Source: Thiomicrorhabdus immobilis (lineage in GTDB: Bacteria > Pseudomonadota > Gammaproteobacteria > Thiomicrospirales > Thiomicrospiraceae). From it: a DNA stretch of 64,000 nt. The notes below the pieces were generated by a model, which did no database searches, was not told the origin of the DNA, and saw only the letters and a list, made by a program, of their open reading frames with translations. This document shows, piece after piece, positions 29,037-38,695 of the stretch (positions are counted from its first letter, which is position 1; each line of letters starts with the position of its first letter). The stretch lies in assembly GCF_021654855.1 (NCBI RefSeq), contig NZ_AP024202.1, positions 1,736,001-1,800,000 on the forward strand, written 5' to 3'. Both the position numbers and the translations under genes were made by a program.

Positions 29037-30302
29037 ATGAATTGGATTACCCCGCTGTTCTTAGGCGCTCTCTTTATCAACCTGTTAATTGAAGTTTGGT
29101 TGAACATCAAAAACCAGTTCCATATCGGTAAGAACCGCAATCAAGTTCCAGAAGATTTCAGTGAAACCGTCAGCTTGGAAGCTCATCAGAAAGCCGCTGA
29201 CTATAGTCGTGCCAAATTACAACTTGGACGCTTAGGGCTGTTTTATGACGCGGCAATCTTATGGTTAATGACACTTGGAGGCGGGTTTCAATACATCTAT
29301 TCCGCATGGTTAGGAAGCGGGCTTGAAACGCAGTGGATAGAAGTTGGCTTTTTACTTTCCACCTTATGGGTATTATCGATTCTTCACCTGCCATTCAGCC
29401 TATTGAGCACGTTTAAAATTGAAGCTGAATACGGTTTTAACAAGACCACTCCAATGAAATTCGTAAGCGATTTAATCAAACAGTGGTTGCTGATCCTTGC
29501 GTTAGGATTACCTTTGATTTGGGTTATCTTGAGCATCATGACTCAATTTATTGACCAGGCCTGGTGGTTTTATACCTGGGTGGTTTGGATGAGTTTTCAA
29601 TTGATCATCATGTGGGCGTACCCGAAATGGATTGCGCCGATTTTCAACAAATTCACTCCGCTGGAAGATGAAGCGATGAAAACCCGCATTACCAATTTAC
29701 TGGAACGCACCGGTTTTAAATCCAATGGGATTTTTGTGATGGACGGCTCGTCACGCTCGGGGCATGGTAACGCCTACTTCACCGGTATGGGAAAAAATAA
29801 ACGTATTGTTTTCTTTGATACTTTACTAGAGAGCCTGACCCCGGAAGAAGTCGAGGCGGTTTTAGCCCATGAACTGGGGCACTTTAAACATGGACATATT
29901 CGCAAACGCCTTATAGAAGGCACTGTTTACAGCCTGATTGGTTTAGCCTTATTAGGCTGGTTGATTCAACTGCCCGAGTTTTATACAGGCCTGGGCATGA
30001 TTGACCAATCACCGGCGATTGCGTTACTGCTGTTTATGACGGCCGTGCCGGTCATGTTCTTTTTTATGGGGCCTATCGGTGCCTTTAAAAGCCGCAAACA
30101 TGAATTTGAGGCGGATGCCTTTGCCGCGCAACATGTCGGTGCCGAACATCTGATTTCAGCACTACTGAAAATGTATCGTGACAATGCGAGTACCTTAACG
30201 CCAGACCCAATGTATTCGGCCTATCACGATAGTCATCCACCGGCTAAAATTCGTATTGATCACTTGAAATCTTTAGCTCAAGACACTACTGAGAACACGT
30301 GA
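29037..30302 (+). CDS. M48 family membrane zinc protease, Ste24/CAAX-protease 1 type
   Basis: The 421-residue protein has an N-terminal M48_N membrane region of about five helices and then the peptidase domain with HELGH near residue 278 and the third zinc ligand in FEADAF near 356. The layout matches Ste24-like M48 proteases, not short HtpX. Bacterial members act on membrane proteins in quality control; a prenyl-protein role is not expected. A perfect copy of the 12-base palindrome lies inside the gene at 29554 and encodes part of DQAWW. Confidence 0.9.
   Translation: MNWITPLFLGALFINLLIEVWLNIKNQFHIGKNRNQVPEDFSETVSLEAHQKAADYSRAKLQLGRLGLFYDAAILWLMTLGGGFQYIYSAWLGSGLETQWIEVGFLLSTLWVLSILHLPFSLLSTFKIEAEYGFNKTTPMKFVSDLIKQWLLILALGLPLIWVILSIMTQFIDQAWWFYTWVVWMSFQLIIMWAYPKWIAPIFNKFTPLEDEAMKTRITNLLERTGFKSNGIFVMDGSSRSGHGNAYFTGMGKNKRIVFFDTLLESLTPEEVEAVLAHELGHFKHGHIRKRLIEGTVYSLIGLALLGWLIQLPEFYTGLGMIDQSPAIALLLFMTAVPVMFFFMGPIGAFKSRKHEFEADAFAAQHVGAEHLISALLKMYRDNASTLTPDPMYSAYHDSHPPAKIRIDHLKSLAQDTTENT
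29554..29565. repeat. Dispersed 12-bp palindrome, copy 7 (inside protease gene)
   Basis: A perfect copy within the M48 coding sequence, in a hydrophobic loop/helix region. Confidence 0.9.
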
Positions 30303-30408
30303 GATAAACACGGCTCCAGTTGTTTTAAAAATCATGATTTATCGCTGTATTGAGCGGTAAATCATTTTCAAAGTCAAAAACTCAATGTCAAAAATTTAGG
30401 AATATTAA

Positions 30409-30762
30409 ATGAGTCATCCATCGCCTTTAGTTCAAGAATTGTTAAACCAACGTTGTGAAGATATGCCAAAAGGCTCTAAGCCGATTATCATTCCTACCAT
30501 TGAAAGCAACTTGAGTGTTTTAGACGGTTGGGAAGCGCCGTTGAACTACGCCAATATCGCCAAAACATTCAACTTCAAAAACTACCACCAAACCATCGCG
30601 TTTGTAAATGCGGTAACCTGGCTGGCCAATAAAGAAGACCACCACCCTAAAATTTGTTTTGATTACAATAGCTGCGAAATCACCTTGACCACTCATTCCG
30701 CTAAGGGCTTAACCATGAACGACATGATTATGGCCGCTAAAATCAACGCTCTTTTAGACTAA
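30409..30762 (+). CDS. phhB: 4a-hydroxytetrahydrobiopterin dehydratase (pterin-4a-carbinolamine dehydratase)
   Basis: The 117-residue protein shows the PCD/DCoH pattern: FNFKNYHQTIAFVNAVTWLANKEDHHPKICFDYNSCEITLTTHSAKGLTMND read in pieces, with the active-site EDHHP and the H-(x)-KGLT-(x)-ND end. It dehydrates the 4a-carbinolamine produced by aromatic amino acid hydroxylases. No phhA is in the window, and many bacteria keep such proteins in Moco or folate contexts. It is followed 20 bases later by rsgA. Confidence 0.9.
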   Translation: MSHPSPLVQELLNQRCEDMPKGSKPIIIPTIESNLSVLDGWEAPLNYANIAKTFNFKNYHQTIAFVNAVTWLANKEDHHPKICFDYNSCEITLTTHSAKGLTMNDMIMAAKINALLD

Positions 30763-30782
30763 TCGAAGTGATATAACCCCTT

Positions 30783-31829
30783 ATGGCTAAACGCAAGTTA
30801 ACACATCAGCAAAAACGCCGAGTTGCGGACAAAAACCGTCCAAAACTCGCTGAGAAAAGCGTTGCAAACAGCTCTTCACATCTTGGTGAAGAGCAACCAG
30901 GCCTGGTCATAACCAGTTTTGGTAAACGTGTACTTGTTGAAGATGCTAAAGGCCGGACATTCAGTTGCGCCATTCGCCAACATCTAGGCAAATTGGTGGC
31001 AGGTGATAAGGTAATTTGGCAAACCGATTTAGAAGCCAATACCGGTGTGGTTGTGAGAGTTGAGCCTAGAACACACGAACTCAGCCGCCCTGGTTTCAGA
31101 GGGCAAACACGCATGATTGCCGCGAATATCGACTTTATCGGCATTGTCATGCCGGTTGTCCCCGGCATCCATCCGGACATGATCGACCGCTATTTAGTGG
31201 CGGCCAAACAGCTCGATATTCCGGTGATTATCATCATCAATAAAGTCGATTTACTGGAAACAGACGAAGACTGGGAAGCCATAGCCGCGCTATTGGAACC
31301 CTACGATGCCATGGGAATCGAGTTGATTCCTGCCTCGACCATATCAAGTGAAGGTTTACAAACCTTGCAAGACTTTATGGCCGATAAAAACAGTGTATTT
31401 GTCGGACCTTCCGGCGCAGGAAAATCGTCTCTTATCAATGCGTTGATTCCTGATTTGGACATTCGTGTAGGGCAACTATCCGAAGCGACCGGTTTGGGAA
31501 AACATACAACCACCAATAGCATCCTATATCACTTAAGCAAACAGAATGAGCAAAGTGATGAACTTATCGCCACCGGAAACCTAATTGATTCTCCAGGCGT
31601 CAGACAATTCAGTCCCTCCCCCTGCTCGCTTTCGGAACTAGAGAGTTATTATCCGGATTTCGCGCCCTTTCTGGGCCAATGCAAATACAATAACTGCACC
31701 CATTCGATTGAACCGAACTGTGCGATTCGAGACGCCGTCGAACAAGATGAAATCGCGTTAAGCCGCTATCAGAGTTTCCAACGTTTACTGGAAGAGTTTA
31801 AAGCGAATGCGGCCGAACAAAATCCTTAA
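30783..31829 (+). CDS. rsgA: Small ribosomal subunit biogenesis GTPase RsgA
   Basis: A 348-residue circularly permuted GTPase: OB-fold N domain, then the G motifs in the order G4 (INKVDLL), G1 (GPSGAGKSSLIN), G3 (DSPGVR), and a zinc-binding C-terminal segment with CKYNNCTHSIEPNC. It helps late 30S maturation. Length matches the family, including the basic N-terminal tail. The palindrome at 30896 encodes PGLV in the N-terminal linker. Confidence 0.97.
   Translation: MAKRKLTHQQKRRVADKNRPKLAEKSVANSSSHLGEEQPGLVITSFGKRVLVEDAKGRTFSCAIRQHLGKLVAGDKVIWQTDLEANTGVVVRVEPRTHELSRPGFRGQTRMIAANIDFIGIVMPVVPGIHPDMIDRYLVAAKQLDIPVIIIINKVDLLETDEDWEAIAALLEPYDAMGIELIPASTISSEGLQTLQDFMADKNSVFVGPSGAGKSSLINALIPDLDIRVGQLSEATGLGKHTTTNSILYHLSKQNEQSDELIATGNLIDSPGVRQFSPSPCSLSELESYYPDFAPFLGQCKYNNCTHSIEPNCAIRDAVEQDEIALSRYQSFQRLLEEFKANAAEQNP
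30896..30907. repeat. Dispersed 12-bp palindrome, copy 8 (inside rsgA)
   Basis: A perfect copy read in frame as P-G-L-V. Confidence 0.9.
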
Positions 31830-31895
31830 GCTTAATCTTCACCAAGCTTTTCCTATTGAATCCTAGAGCCACACGCCCATAAAGAGAGAAATCAT

Positions 31896-32072
31896 CTAGT
31901 TCGACACAAACCAAACGGATATTAAATACAACAAGCCCATGCTGCCAAAGATGGTTGCAATCCAAAAAAGAAAAAGCAAGCCGATATTGACCGGTTTACG
32001 AATGGCTTTAAGCACGAGCCAAGTTAACACCGATAACGCCAACGCCACCAAGAGCAAACGAATATACATCAT
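31896..32072 (-). CDS. Small two-helix membrane protein
   Basis: The frame encodes about 58 residues from the ATG at 32072 (a second ATG follows at once), with two hydrophobic helices (LLLVALALSVLTWLVLKAI and LFWIATIFGSMGLLYLI) split by a short RKPVN loop. No family was recognised. It is convergent with rsgA. The ribosome-binding sequence (GGG about seven bases upstream) is modest. The amphipathic loop and clean helix pattern favour a real gene, but this is not certain. Confidence 0.5.
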   Translation of the reverse strand: MMYIRLLLVALALSVLTWLVLKAIRKPVNIGLLFLFWIATIFGSMGLLYLISVWFVSN

Positions 32073-32322
32073 AATAAAACCCAACTATTTATTTAAATGA
32101 TAATAAGTCTATCATTCAAATCGAATAACGTCTTTTTTTAGTCGCCGTTATGCAAAACCCAAACTCACTAAATGCAATATCTTGAGTAAATTCCCCCCAT
32201 ATTGACAACACCAACAGCAACGCCATCTAAGGTAAAAGGGAGTTTTTTAAAGACTCTAAGCAACTTCTTACGAATTAATACATAATTTCCGGTAATATTA
32301 AGGGTTGCTCAAGTCTTCTTTC

Positions 32323-32351
32323 TTGACTCTAAGCCCCATTTCGTTTGTAAT
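32323..32351 (+). promoter_or_regulatory. Strong sigma-70 promoter of a cytochrome c gene
   Basis: TTGACT (32323-32328), 17 bases, TGTAAT (32346-32351). This lies 54 bases before the cytochrome ATG. The rest of the 333-base gap 32073-32405 shows no other feature. Confidence 0.6.
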
Positions 32352-32405
32352 TGCACCCAGGGATAAAACCCGAAACTTTTTACACAGTGCTTTAGGAGAG
32401 TACAA

Positions 32406-32711
32406 ATGAAAAATACATTAATTGCACTAGCTGCGGCTGGTTTAGTTTCTTTCGGTGCAGCTGCTCAAGCTGGTGATGCAACTGCTGGTCAAGCGGCTTT
32501 CGCTACTTGCGTTGGTTGTCACGGTGCCGCTGCTGAAGGTGGTGTTGGTCCTAAGTTAGCTGGTCAAGCTCCTGCTGACATCGTAGCTAAGCTTCACGCT
32601 TACAAAGCGGGTGAGCAAGTAGGTCCTATGACTTCTATGATGGCTCCAATGGCTGCTGGTCTTTCTGACGCAGACATGGAAAACATCGCTGCATACGTTG
32701 CTTCTCTATAA
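32406..32711 (+). CDS. Periplasmic monohaem cytochrome c, class I
   Basis: A 101-residue precursor with a Sec signal (MKNTLIALAAAGLVSFGAAAQA) and a single haem site CVGCH, a GPKLAGQ loop and a Met-rich stretch (MTSMMAPMAAGLSD) that includes the likely sixth ligand. It fits the small c553/c5-like carriers of sulfur oxidisers. The codon choice is strongly biased to GCT, GGT and CGT-type codons, as in highly expressed genes. It has a good promoter, TAGGAGA before the ATG and its own terminator, so it is a single-gene unit. It may accept electrons from Sox or Fcc. Confidence 0.92.
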   Translation: MKNTLIALAAAGLVSFGAAAQAGDATAGQAAFATCVGCHGAAAEGGVGPKLAGQAPADIVAKLHAYKAGEQVGPMTSMMAPMAAGLSDADMENIAAYVASL

Positions 32712-32734
32712 TTTATAGAGTTTAACGTACTGAG

Positions 32735-32768
32735 AACCGCCTCGGGTTTATCCTTAGGCGGTTTTTTT
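32735..32768 (+). terminator. Intrinsic terminator after the cytochrome c gene
   Basis: AACCGCC and GGCGGTT form a stem around a 15-base loop, followed by T5. Confidence 0.88.
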
Positions 32769-32861
32769 ATACCTGGAGTTTATGCTTTAGGCTTGATTTA
32801 ATCGAGCTATCGCTATAAATTAACCCACTGTACATAAAACTTAATTCAAGAGAGAACCAAT

Positions 32862-33167
32862 ATGAAAAAACTACTGATTGCGACACTTTCAACAGGCCTA
32901 CTTCTGTCAGCTAACGCACAAGCTGAAGCACCTGCAGCACCTGCTAAAGCAGCAATGTGTGTTGGTTGTCATGCTGCAGATGGTAACAGCGTTGTACCTA
33001 ACTTTCCTAAACTTGCTGGCCAGCATGCGAACTATTTAGAAAAGCAATTAAAAGACTTCCGTGATGGTTTCCGTAAAGATGCGACAATGGCTACCTTTGC
33101 AAAAGGCTTAACAGACGCTGAAATCAAAGAATTAGCGGCATTTTACGCGGCACAAACAGCAAAATAA
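32862..33167 (+). CDS. Periplasmic monohaem cytochrome c, c4/c553-like
   Basis: A 101-residue precursor with signal MKKLLIATLSTGLLLSANAQA, haem site CVGCH, FPKLAGQHANYLEKQLKDF typical of cytochrome c4 halves, and a late Met in MATFAKGLTDAEI as sixth ligand. It is related to but distinct from the cytochrome 150 bases upstream and has its own weak promoter (TTGATT / TATAAA). It is a soluble electron carrier; its partner is unknown. Confidence 0.92.
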   Translation: MKKLLIATLSTGLLLSANAQAEAPAAPAKAAMCVGCHAADGNSVVPNFPKLAGQHANYLEKQLKDFRDGFRKDATMATFAKGLTDAEIKELAAFYAAQTAK

Positions 33168-33183
33168 ATCGCTTATGAAGATA

Positions 33184-33203
33184 AGTCACCAGGCCTGGTG
33201 ACT
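33184..33203. repeat. Dispersed 12-bp palindrome, copy 9, extended to 20 bp
   Basis: The 12-mer at 33188-33199 is flanked by AAGTC-type and GACTT-type bases that pair, giving a 20-bp palindrome. It lies just after the cytochrome stop and ahead of a terminator. Confidence 0.9.
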
Positions 33204-33217
33204 TTCTAATCCGCAAT

Positions 33218-33247
33218 AAAAAAGGCGCATACAGATGCGCCTTTTTT
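33218..33247. terminator. Bidirectional intrinsic terminator between convergent genes
   Basis: AAAAAAGGCGCAT-acag-ATGCGCCTTTTTT is a perfect 13-bp stem and works on both strands, for the cytochrome and for the large dehydrogenase. Confidence 0.92.
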
Positions 33248-33268
33248 GTATCTTAAGAAAAACCAACT

Positions 33269-36200
33269 CTATAGCAAGACCTTCTCAACCCCTTCTTTTT
33301 CAAGACGTTGAATAAACTCGTCCTTCCAGCTTTCCCCAAAGACGTTTTTAGCCAACTCAACCACAATATAGTCGGTTTTCAAGCCAGTCTCGTCTTCATA
33401 ACGGTTCAAGCCTTGCTGACAAGCAGGACAAGAGGTCAACAACTTGACTTCACCGTCAATAGAGCGGTCATGCCCGGTTAACTCGTTGATACCGTTGGTT
33501 AATTCAATGGTTTTTCTGAAACGTAATTGTTCAGAAATATCCGGTCTAGCGGTGGCTAAAGTCCCCGCCTCACTACAGCAACGATCAGACAATAGAACCT
33601 CATCGGTTTTAAGCAAGTCTTTAGCGACCTGAGTCCCATCCATCTTCTTCATAGGATCATGACATGGTGCATGATAAAGGTACTTCACACCATTAGAGGA
33701 CTCTACCGACATCCCCTTCTCAGTCAGATATTCGTGTATATCCAATAGTCTACAACCAGGGAAAATCAACTCAAACTCGTACTTCAAGAGCTGATCCATA
33801 CAAGTACCGCAAGAAACGATCACAGTTTTGATGTCTAAATAGTTCAAGGTGTTGGCCACACGGTGGAACAGAGCACGGTTTTCTGCCGTAATTTGTGCAC
33901 CTTTATCGGCTTGTCCTGCCGCCGTTTGCGGATAACCACAACATAGATAACCTGGCGGCAATACCGTTTGAGCGCCAGACTCTGAAAGCATCGCAATGGT
34001 CGCCAACCCAATATCGCTGAACAGACGTTCTGAACCACAACCTGGGAAATAGAACACCGCATCCGAATCATCATTGACTTTGCTTGGGTCACTGACAATC
34101 GGAACCATATTAGCGTCTTCCAGCCCTAATAAACCACGCATGGTAGACTGGTTAGGCCCGGTATTCAAAGGCTTACGTACAAAATTAATGACTTGCTGCT
34201 GTACAGGAGCAATCTTTGTCGATTGTGATGGAATATCACGCGCCTTACCTAGCAGACCCAGTGATTTTGCCACCTTGTGACCCAAGGTGATGAAATTCGC
34301 ACTCCAACCAATCATGACCTTACGCATGACTTTGATGGTCATCGGATTTTTGGTGTTCAGGAACCATAAAGCCGCTTTAACCGTGATAGAAGAACGTTTT
34401 TGCCCCATCTTAGTCAAGATATTACGCATACGGATCGACACATCACCAAAGTCGATATTCACAGGACAAGGTGTTTCACATTTATGGCAAGTCGTACAGT
34501 GGTCTGCGACATCGTTCATGGCATCAAAGTGTTGTAGAGAGATACCGCGACGGGTCTGCTCTTCATACATAAAGGCTTCAATCACCTGACCGGTTGCCAG
34601 AATCTTATTACGCGGCGAATACAGTAAGTTCGCGCGCGGAATATGGGTTTGACAGACAGGCTTACATTTACCGCAACGAAGACAGTCTTTGATGTCATTA
34701 TTCAAAGCATCAAGTTCATTGGCTTCTAAGATGATAGCCTCTTGATTCACTAAACTTAATGATGGCGTGTAGGCATTATCTAAACCAGAACCTGGCATCA
34801 ACTTGCCTTTATTGAAGTGTCCGTTAGGATCGACTTGATTTTTGTATTTAACAAACGCTTCAATCTTAGACGCTTCCAAATACTGGAATTTAGTTAATCC
34901 AATACCATGTTCACCTGAAATGACACCACCCAGACGATGCGCCACTTCCATGATGCGGTCAACCAATGACTCCGCAAGGTGCACCATCTCATAGTTTCCA
35001 GAATGCACAGGAATATTGGTGTGGATATTGCCATCACCAGCATGCATGTGTAACGCGACAAACAGTCTGGCAGTACGGATCTCCGAATGTATTTTATCTA
35101 ATCGCTTGTGCAGAGCCTCAAAATCGTGCCCTAAGAATGTCTGAGTCAGGAACTCCTTCACCTCTTTTCTATAGGAGAGCACGGTTTCACGACGCAAAAA
35201 TAGACTGGCTAACGTATCGCCTTCTCGCACATTGCCATGAAACTCTTCAGGCAACAGATCCAAACATTCGTTAACAGGTGCATTCAGGCGCTCAAGTTTG
35301 CCTAACCAACGGGTTTTGACTGTTTTAAAATGTTGCAAGGTTTCTTCAACCTTGCCTCTAAAGTAGTTGGATGGTCCAGAAATATCTTCAAAATCATCCG
35401 CTTGACTAAACTCTGGGATATCGCCTTCAAAATAATCAATATAAGCATTTAGGATATCGACTTTGTTCTTGATCGACATTTCAATATTGATTTTTTCGAT
35501 TTCGATATTGTATTCATTCAAACGATCAAGCGGGATAACCACGTCTTCATTGATTTTAAACGCGTTGGTGTGTGATGAAATCGCCGCCGTGCGTGAACGG
35601 TCTAACCAGAAACGCTTACGCGCTTCATCACTAACCGCAATGAAACCTTCGGCATTACGTTTATTGGCAAGTGCGACGATTTCGGTACAAGTGTTGGCCA
35701 CTTCAAAACCGTTTTCACCGCAAATATCGGCCAGCAACAGCATCTTGGGCAATTCTTTACGGCTCGCCTTGGTGTTGTATTTGACCGCTTTGATATAACG
35801 ATCATCCAGATGCTCAAGACCGGCAATTAAAATGCCTTCTTTCTTCTTTGACTCAACGTAATCTAAAATCTCGACAATGGCCGGAACCGCCAAACTCAAA
35901 TCGGTACCAAAGAACTCCAAACAAACTGTACGGGTGTGACTTGGCATACGATGCACGATAAAGCGGCTTGAAGTGATCAAGCCATCACATCCTTCTTTTT
36001 GAATCCCTGGAAGACCACTTAAAAACTTGTCGGTAACATCTTTACCCAGGCCTGCCTGTCTAAAACCAGAACCTGGAATCTCCAAGCGCTCAGTTTCACC
36101 AATCTGGGTCTGTCCATCTTTCTCATAACGACGGATATCGAAAATAACGGTTTGCTGATCCTGCAACTTGCCTAAATTGTGGTTTACACGCTCGACTTCC

Positions 36201-37132
36201 AGCCACTTGGCATCCGGAGTAACCATTCTCCAAGACGCTAGATTATCCAGGGTTGTACCCCATAAAACCGCTTTTTTACCCCCCGCGTTCATAGAGATAT
36301 TTCCACCTATGGTGGAAGCGTCTTGAGAGGTAGGGTCAACCGCAAACACATAACCGAAACGTTCGGCTTGCTCAGATACTCTACGCGTGACCACACCAGC
36401 ACCAGTACGAATGGTCGGTACCTTACCGATCATAGGAAGTTCAGCTTGTTCAACCAAACTCATGAATTCGAGTTTTTCAGTGTTAATTACCGCGGTGTTT
36501 TGATGTAATGGTATGGCTCCACCGGTATACCCCGTCCCACCTCCACGAGGGATGATGGTTAATTCCAATTCGATACAAGCTTCTACCATCTCGATGGTTT
36601 CTTGCTCGGTATCCGGAGTTAACACCACAAGGGGCAATTCCACACGCCAGTCGGTCGCATCAGTGGCATGAGACACTCGTGCTAAACCACCAAAATCGAT
36701 ATTGTCTTCACGTGTACATTTTTTAAGACGTTTTAAGACCTTATGACGTAATACGACCTGTTTAGGAAACCATTCAGAAAACTCTTGAACGGCCTTACGA
36801 GTAGCTTCTAAAAGTTCTTCAGCAGTTTCATTACCATTTAGACGTTTTTCAACTTCTTTAAGACGATGCTGTAAAGCCCCGATTAACGCTTCACGGCGTT
36901 TAGGGTTTTCAATCAAATCACCTTGAATATAAGGGTTACGGCTTACCACCCACATGTCGCCCAAAACTTCAAACAACATACGTGCAGAACGTCCAGTATT
37001 ACGAGTTTGGCGTAACGATTCAATCGTTGTCCAGCACTGCTCACCTAAAAACCTTAAGACGATCTCTTTATCAGAGAACGAAGTATAGTTATAAGGGATT
37101 TCGCGAATACGTTTGGTCAAATTTGGACTCAT
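33269..37132 (-). CDS. Giant FAD-linked oxidase / Fe-S protein with DUF3683 (GlcD-GlcF-like fusion)
   Basis: This 1287-residue protein is a natural fusion. Residues 1-95 match DUF3683 ([17 protein letters not shown]). Next is a FAD_binding_4 domain ([32 protein letters not shown]), a FAD-oxidase C domain ([28 protein letters not shown]), two 4Fe-4S sites ([11 protein letters not shown] near 817, [11 protein letters not shown] near 878) and two CCG domains ([37 protein letters not shown]). The order is that of GlcD-GlcF or D-lactate dehydrogenases. It likely oxidises a D-2-hydroxyacid and feeds quinone; the substrate is unknown. It is a single gene. Confidence 0.88.
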   Translation of the reverse strand: MSPNLTKRIREIPYNYTSFSDKEIVLRFLGEQCWTTIESLRQTRNTGRSARMLFEVLGDMWVVSRNPYIQGDLIENPKRREALIGALQHRLKEVEKRLNGNETAEELLEATRKAVQEFSEWFPKQVVLRHKVLKRLKKCTREDNIDFGGLARVSHATDATDWRVELPLVVLTPDTEQETIEMVEACIELELTIIPRGGGTGYTGGAIPLHQNTAVINTEKLEFMSLVEQAELPMIGKVPTIRTGAGVVTRRVSEQAERFGYVFAVDPTSQDASTIGGNISMNAGGKKAVLWGTTLDNLASWRMVTPDAKWLEVERVNHNLGKLQDQQTVIFDIRRYEKDGQTQIGETERLEIPGSGFRQAGLGKDVTDKFLSGLPGIQKEGCDGLITSSRFIVHRMPSHTRTVCLEFFGTDLSLAVPAIVEILDYVESKKKEGILIAGLEHLDDRYIKAVKYNTKASRKELPKMLLLADICGENGFEVANTCTEIVALANKRNAEGFIAVSDEARKRFWLDRSRTAAISSHTNAFKINEDVVIPLDRLNEYNIEIEKINIEMSIKNKVDILNAYIDYFEGDIPEFSQADDFEDISGPSNYFRGKVEETLQHFKTVKTRWLGKLERLNAPVNECLDLLPEEFHGNVREGDTLASLFLRRETVLSYRKEVKEFLTQTFLGHDFEALHKRLDKIHSEIRTARLFVALHMHAGDGNIHTNIPVHSGNYEMVHLAESLVDRIMEVAHRLGGVISGEHGIGLTKFQYLEASKIEAFVKYKNQVDPNGHFNKGKLMPGSGLDNAYTPSLSLVNQEAIILEANELDALNNDIKDCLRCGKCKPVCQTHIPRANLLYSPRNKILATGQVIEAFMYEEQTRRGISLQHFDAMNDVADHCTTCHKCETPCPVNIDFGDVSIRMRNILTKMGQKRSSITVKAALWFLNTKNPMTIKVMRKVMIGWSANFITLGHKVAKSLGLLGKARDIPSQSTKIAPVQQQVINFVRKPLNTGPNQSTMRGLLGLEDANMVPIVSDPSKVNDDSDAVFYFPGCGSERLFSDIGLATIAMLSESGAQTVLPPGYLCCGYPQTAAGQADKGAQITAENRALFHRVANTLNYLDIKTVIVSCGTCMDQLLKYEFELIFPGCRLLDIHEYLTEKGMSVESSNGVKYLYHAPCHDPMKKMDGTQVAKDLLKTDEVLLSDRCCSEAGTLATARPDISEQLRFRKTIELTNGINELTGHDRSIDGEVKLLTSCPACQQGLNRYEDETGLKTDYIVVELAKNVFGESWKDEFIQRLEKEGVEKVLL

Positions 37133-37252
37133 GGTATGGATTAAACTCTTTGGTTAGATGATTTGATTCTAAGCTTTGATTAAAAATCTATATTTAAACT
37201 CAAGTTAAGGATTCACATCCTTAACTTAATATTGAAATTGCCAACAACACAG

Positions 37253-38683
37253 TTAACTGCGGCGTTTAGTCGGTTTTTTCTTTTTCTTAAGCTTCGCTTT
37301 CATTTCAGACTTTTCTTGTCGTCCTGATAAACGGGAAGGCGGTTTGCTTTTACGGCCTTCAAATGGATTGGCCGCCACTTTATATTCGACTGTGACAGGT
37401 GTCCCCACCCATTTGAAAGCTTTACGGAAAACATTGACCAGATACTTAGTATAAGCCGCCGGTAACTTATCGACTTGCGTACCATGCACAATGACTCTTG
37501 GTGGATTTAAACCACCCAAGTGTGCATAACGTAATTTGACGCGACGCCCGCCAATAAGTGGCGGTTGGTGGTCAAGCACCGCTTGCTCTAAAACACGGTT
37601 TAAATCAGAAGTCGAAACTCGCTTAAATGCAGCTAGATGTACCGCATCAATCGTTTTAAACAAGTCACCCACACCGGTTCCATGCAAAGCCGAAATCAAG
37701 TGTTGCTTGGCATAATCGGCAAACTGCAGACGGAAACTAAGCTCGTTTTTAACCCACTCTTTTTGGTCAGAACTCAAGTTATCCCATTTATTGACCGCAA
37801 TCACCAAACCTCTACCAGATTCAATGGCAAGTCCGAGTAAAGTCAAATCCTGATCCGTTAACCCTTCGGAACCGTCAATTAGCAAAATCACCACATGAGA
37901 GTCCGCCATCGCTTCCATGGCTTTGATAATACTGAACTTCTCTATTTTTTCTTTGATGTTTTTTCGACGACGTACACCTGCCGTATCAATCAATGTATAA
38001 GGTTTACCGTTACGTTCAAACGGAACAAAGATACTGTCTCGTGTCGTGCCCGGCATATCAAAGGCAACCACCCTTTCTTCACCTATCATACGGTTAATCA
38101 AAGTGGATTTACCCACATTTGGACGCCCAATGACCGCAACCCTTACTCCAGGATGTTCATCCAGTTCAAACTCTTCCTCATCTTGCTTTGCAGGCAAGGC
38201 CGAAAGCACATGCTCGATGGCAACCGCAACATTGTCACCATGTGCCGAAGAAATTGCTAAAGGTTCACCCAATCCTAATTGGAAGAAGTCGGAGGCAACC
38301 ATTGAATGGTCGCAACCCTCTGCTTTATTCACCAGGACATAAACGGGTTTATCAAACTGACGGATATAGTTAGCGATGACCTCGTCAGCTGGCACAATCC
38401 CTTGACGGCCATCCACCAAGAACAGCACCGCATCCGCCTCTTCCAGAGCGGCACGAACCTGATCGGCCATTAAAGGATCAACACCTTCAATCTCGCCACT
38501 TAGTCCTCCCGTATCCACCACAATATAGGGTGAATTACCAAGACGACCCGTTCCATATTGTCTATCACGAGTTAACCCCGGATAATCCGCGACAATGGCA
38601 TCTCTTGAACGGGTCAAGCGGTTAAAAAGTGTAGACTTACCAACATTTGGACGGCCAACTAAAGCGATTACAGGTTTACTCAT
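37253..38683 (-). CDS. der: Ribosome biogenesis GTPase Der (EngA)
   Basis: A 476-residue protein with two tandem G domains (GRPNVGKSTLFNRL at the start and GRPNVGKSTLINRM near 190) and a C-terminal KH-like domain ending in a Lys-rich tail (KAKLKKKKKPTKRRS). It helps 50S assembly. It sits 12 bases after bamB in the conserved hisS-yfgM-bamB-der order. Confidence 0.98.
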   Translation of the reverse strand: MSKPVIALVGRPNVGKSTLFNRLTRSRDAIVADYPGLTRDRQYGTGRLGNSPYIVVDTGGLSGEIEGVDPLMADQVRAALEEADAVLFLVDGRQGIVPADEVIANYIRQFDKPVYVLVNKAEGCDHSMVASDFFQLGLGEPLAISSAHGDNVAVAIEHVLSALPAKQDEEEFELDEHPGVRVAVIGRPNVGKSTLINRMIGEERVVAFDMPGTTRDSIFVPFERNGKPYTLIDTAGVRRRKNIKEKIEKFSIIKAMEAMADSHVVILLIDGSEGLTDQDLTLLGLAIESGRGLVIAVNKWDNLSSDQKEWVKNELSFRLQFADYAKQHLISALHGTGVGDLFKTIDAVHLAAFKRVSTSDLNRVLEQAVLDHQPPLIGGRRVKLRYAHLGGLNPPRVIVHGTQVDKLPAAYTKYLVNVFRKAFKWVGTPVTVEYKVAANPFEGRKSKPPSRLSGRQEKSEMKAKLKKKKKPTKRRS

Positions 38684-38695
38684 TTTTTTATTTAC

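Noticed and set aside
29037-30302. HtpX heat-shock protease.
   Set aside because: The protein is too long and has the M48_N membrane region of Ste24-type enzymes.
33269-37132. Long plus-strand open frames inside the large dehydrogenase gene.
   Set aside because: They mirror the coding strand, lack ribosome-binding sites and show no recognisable domains.
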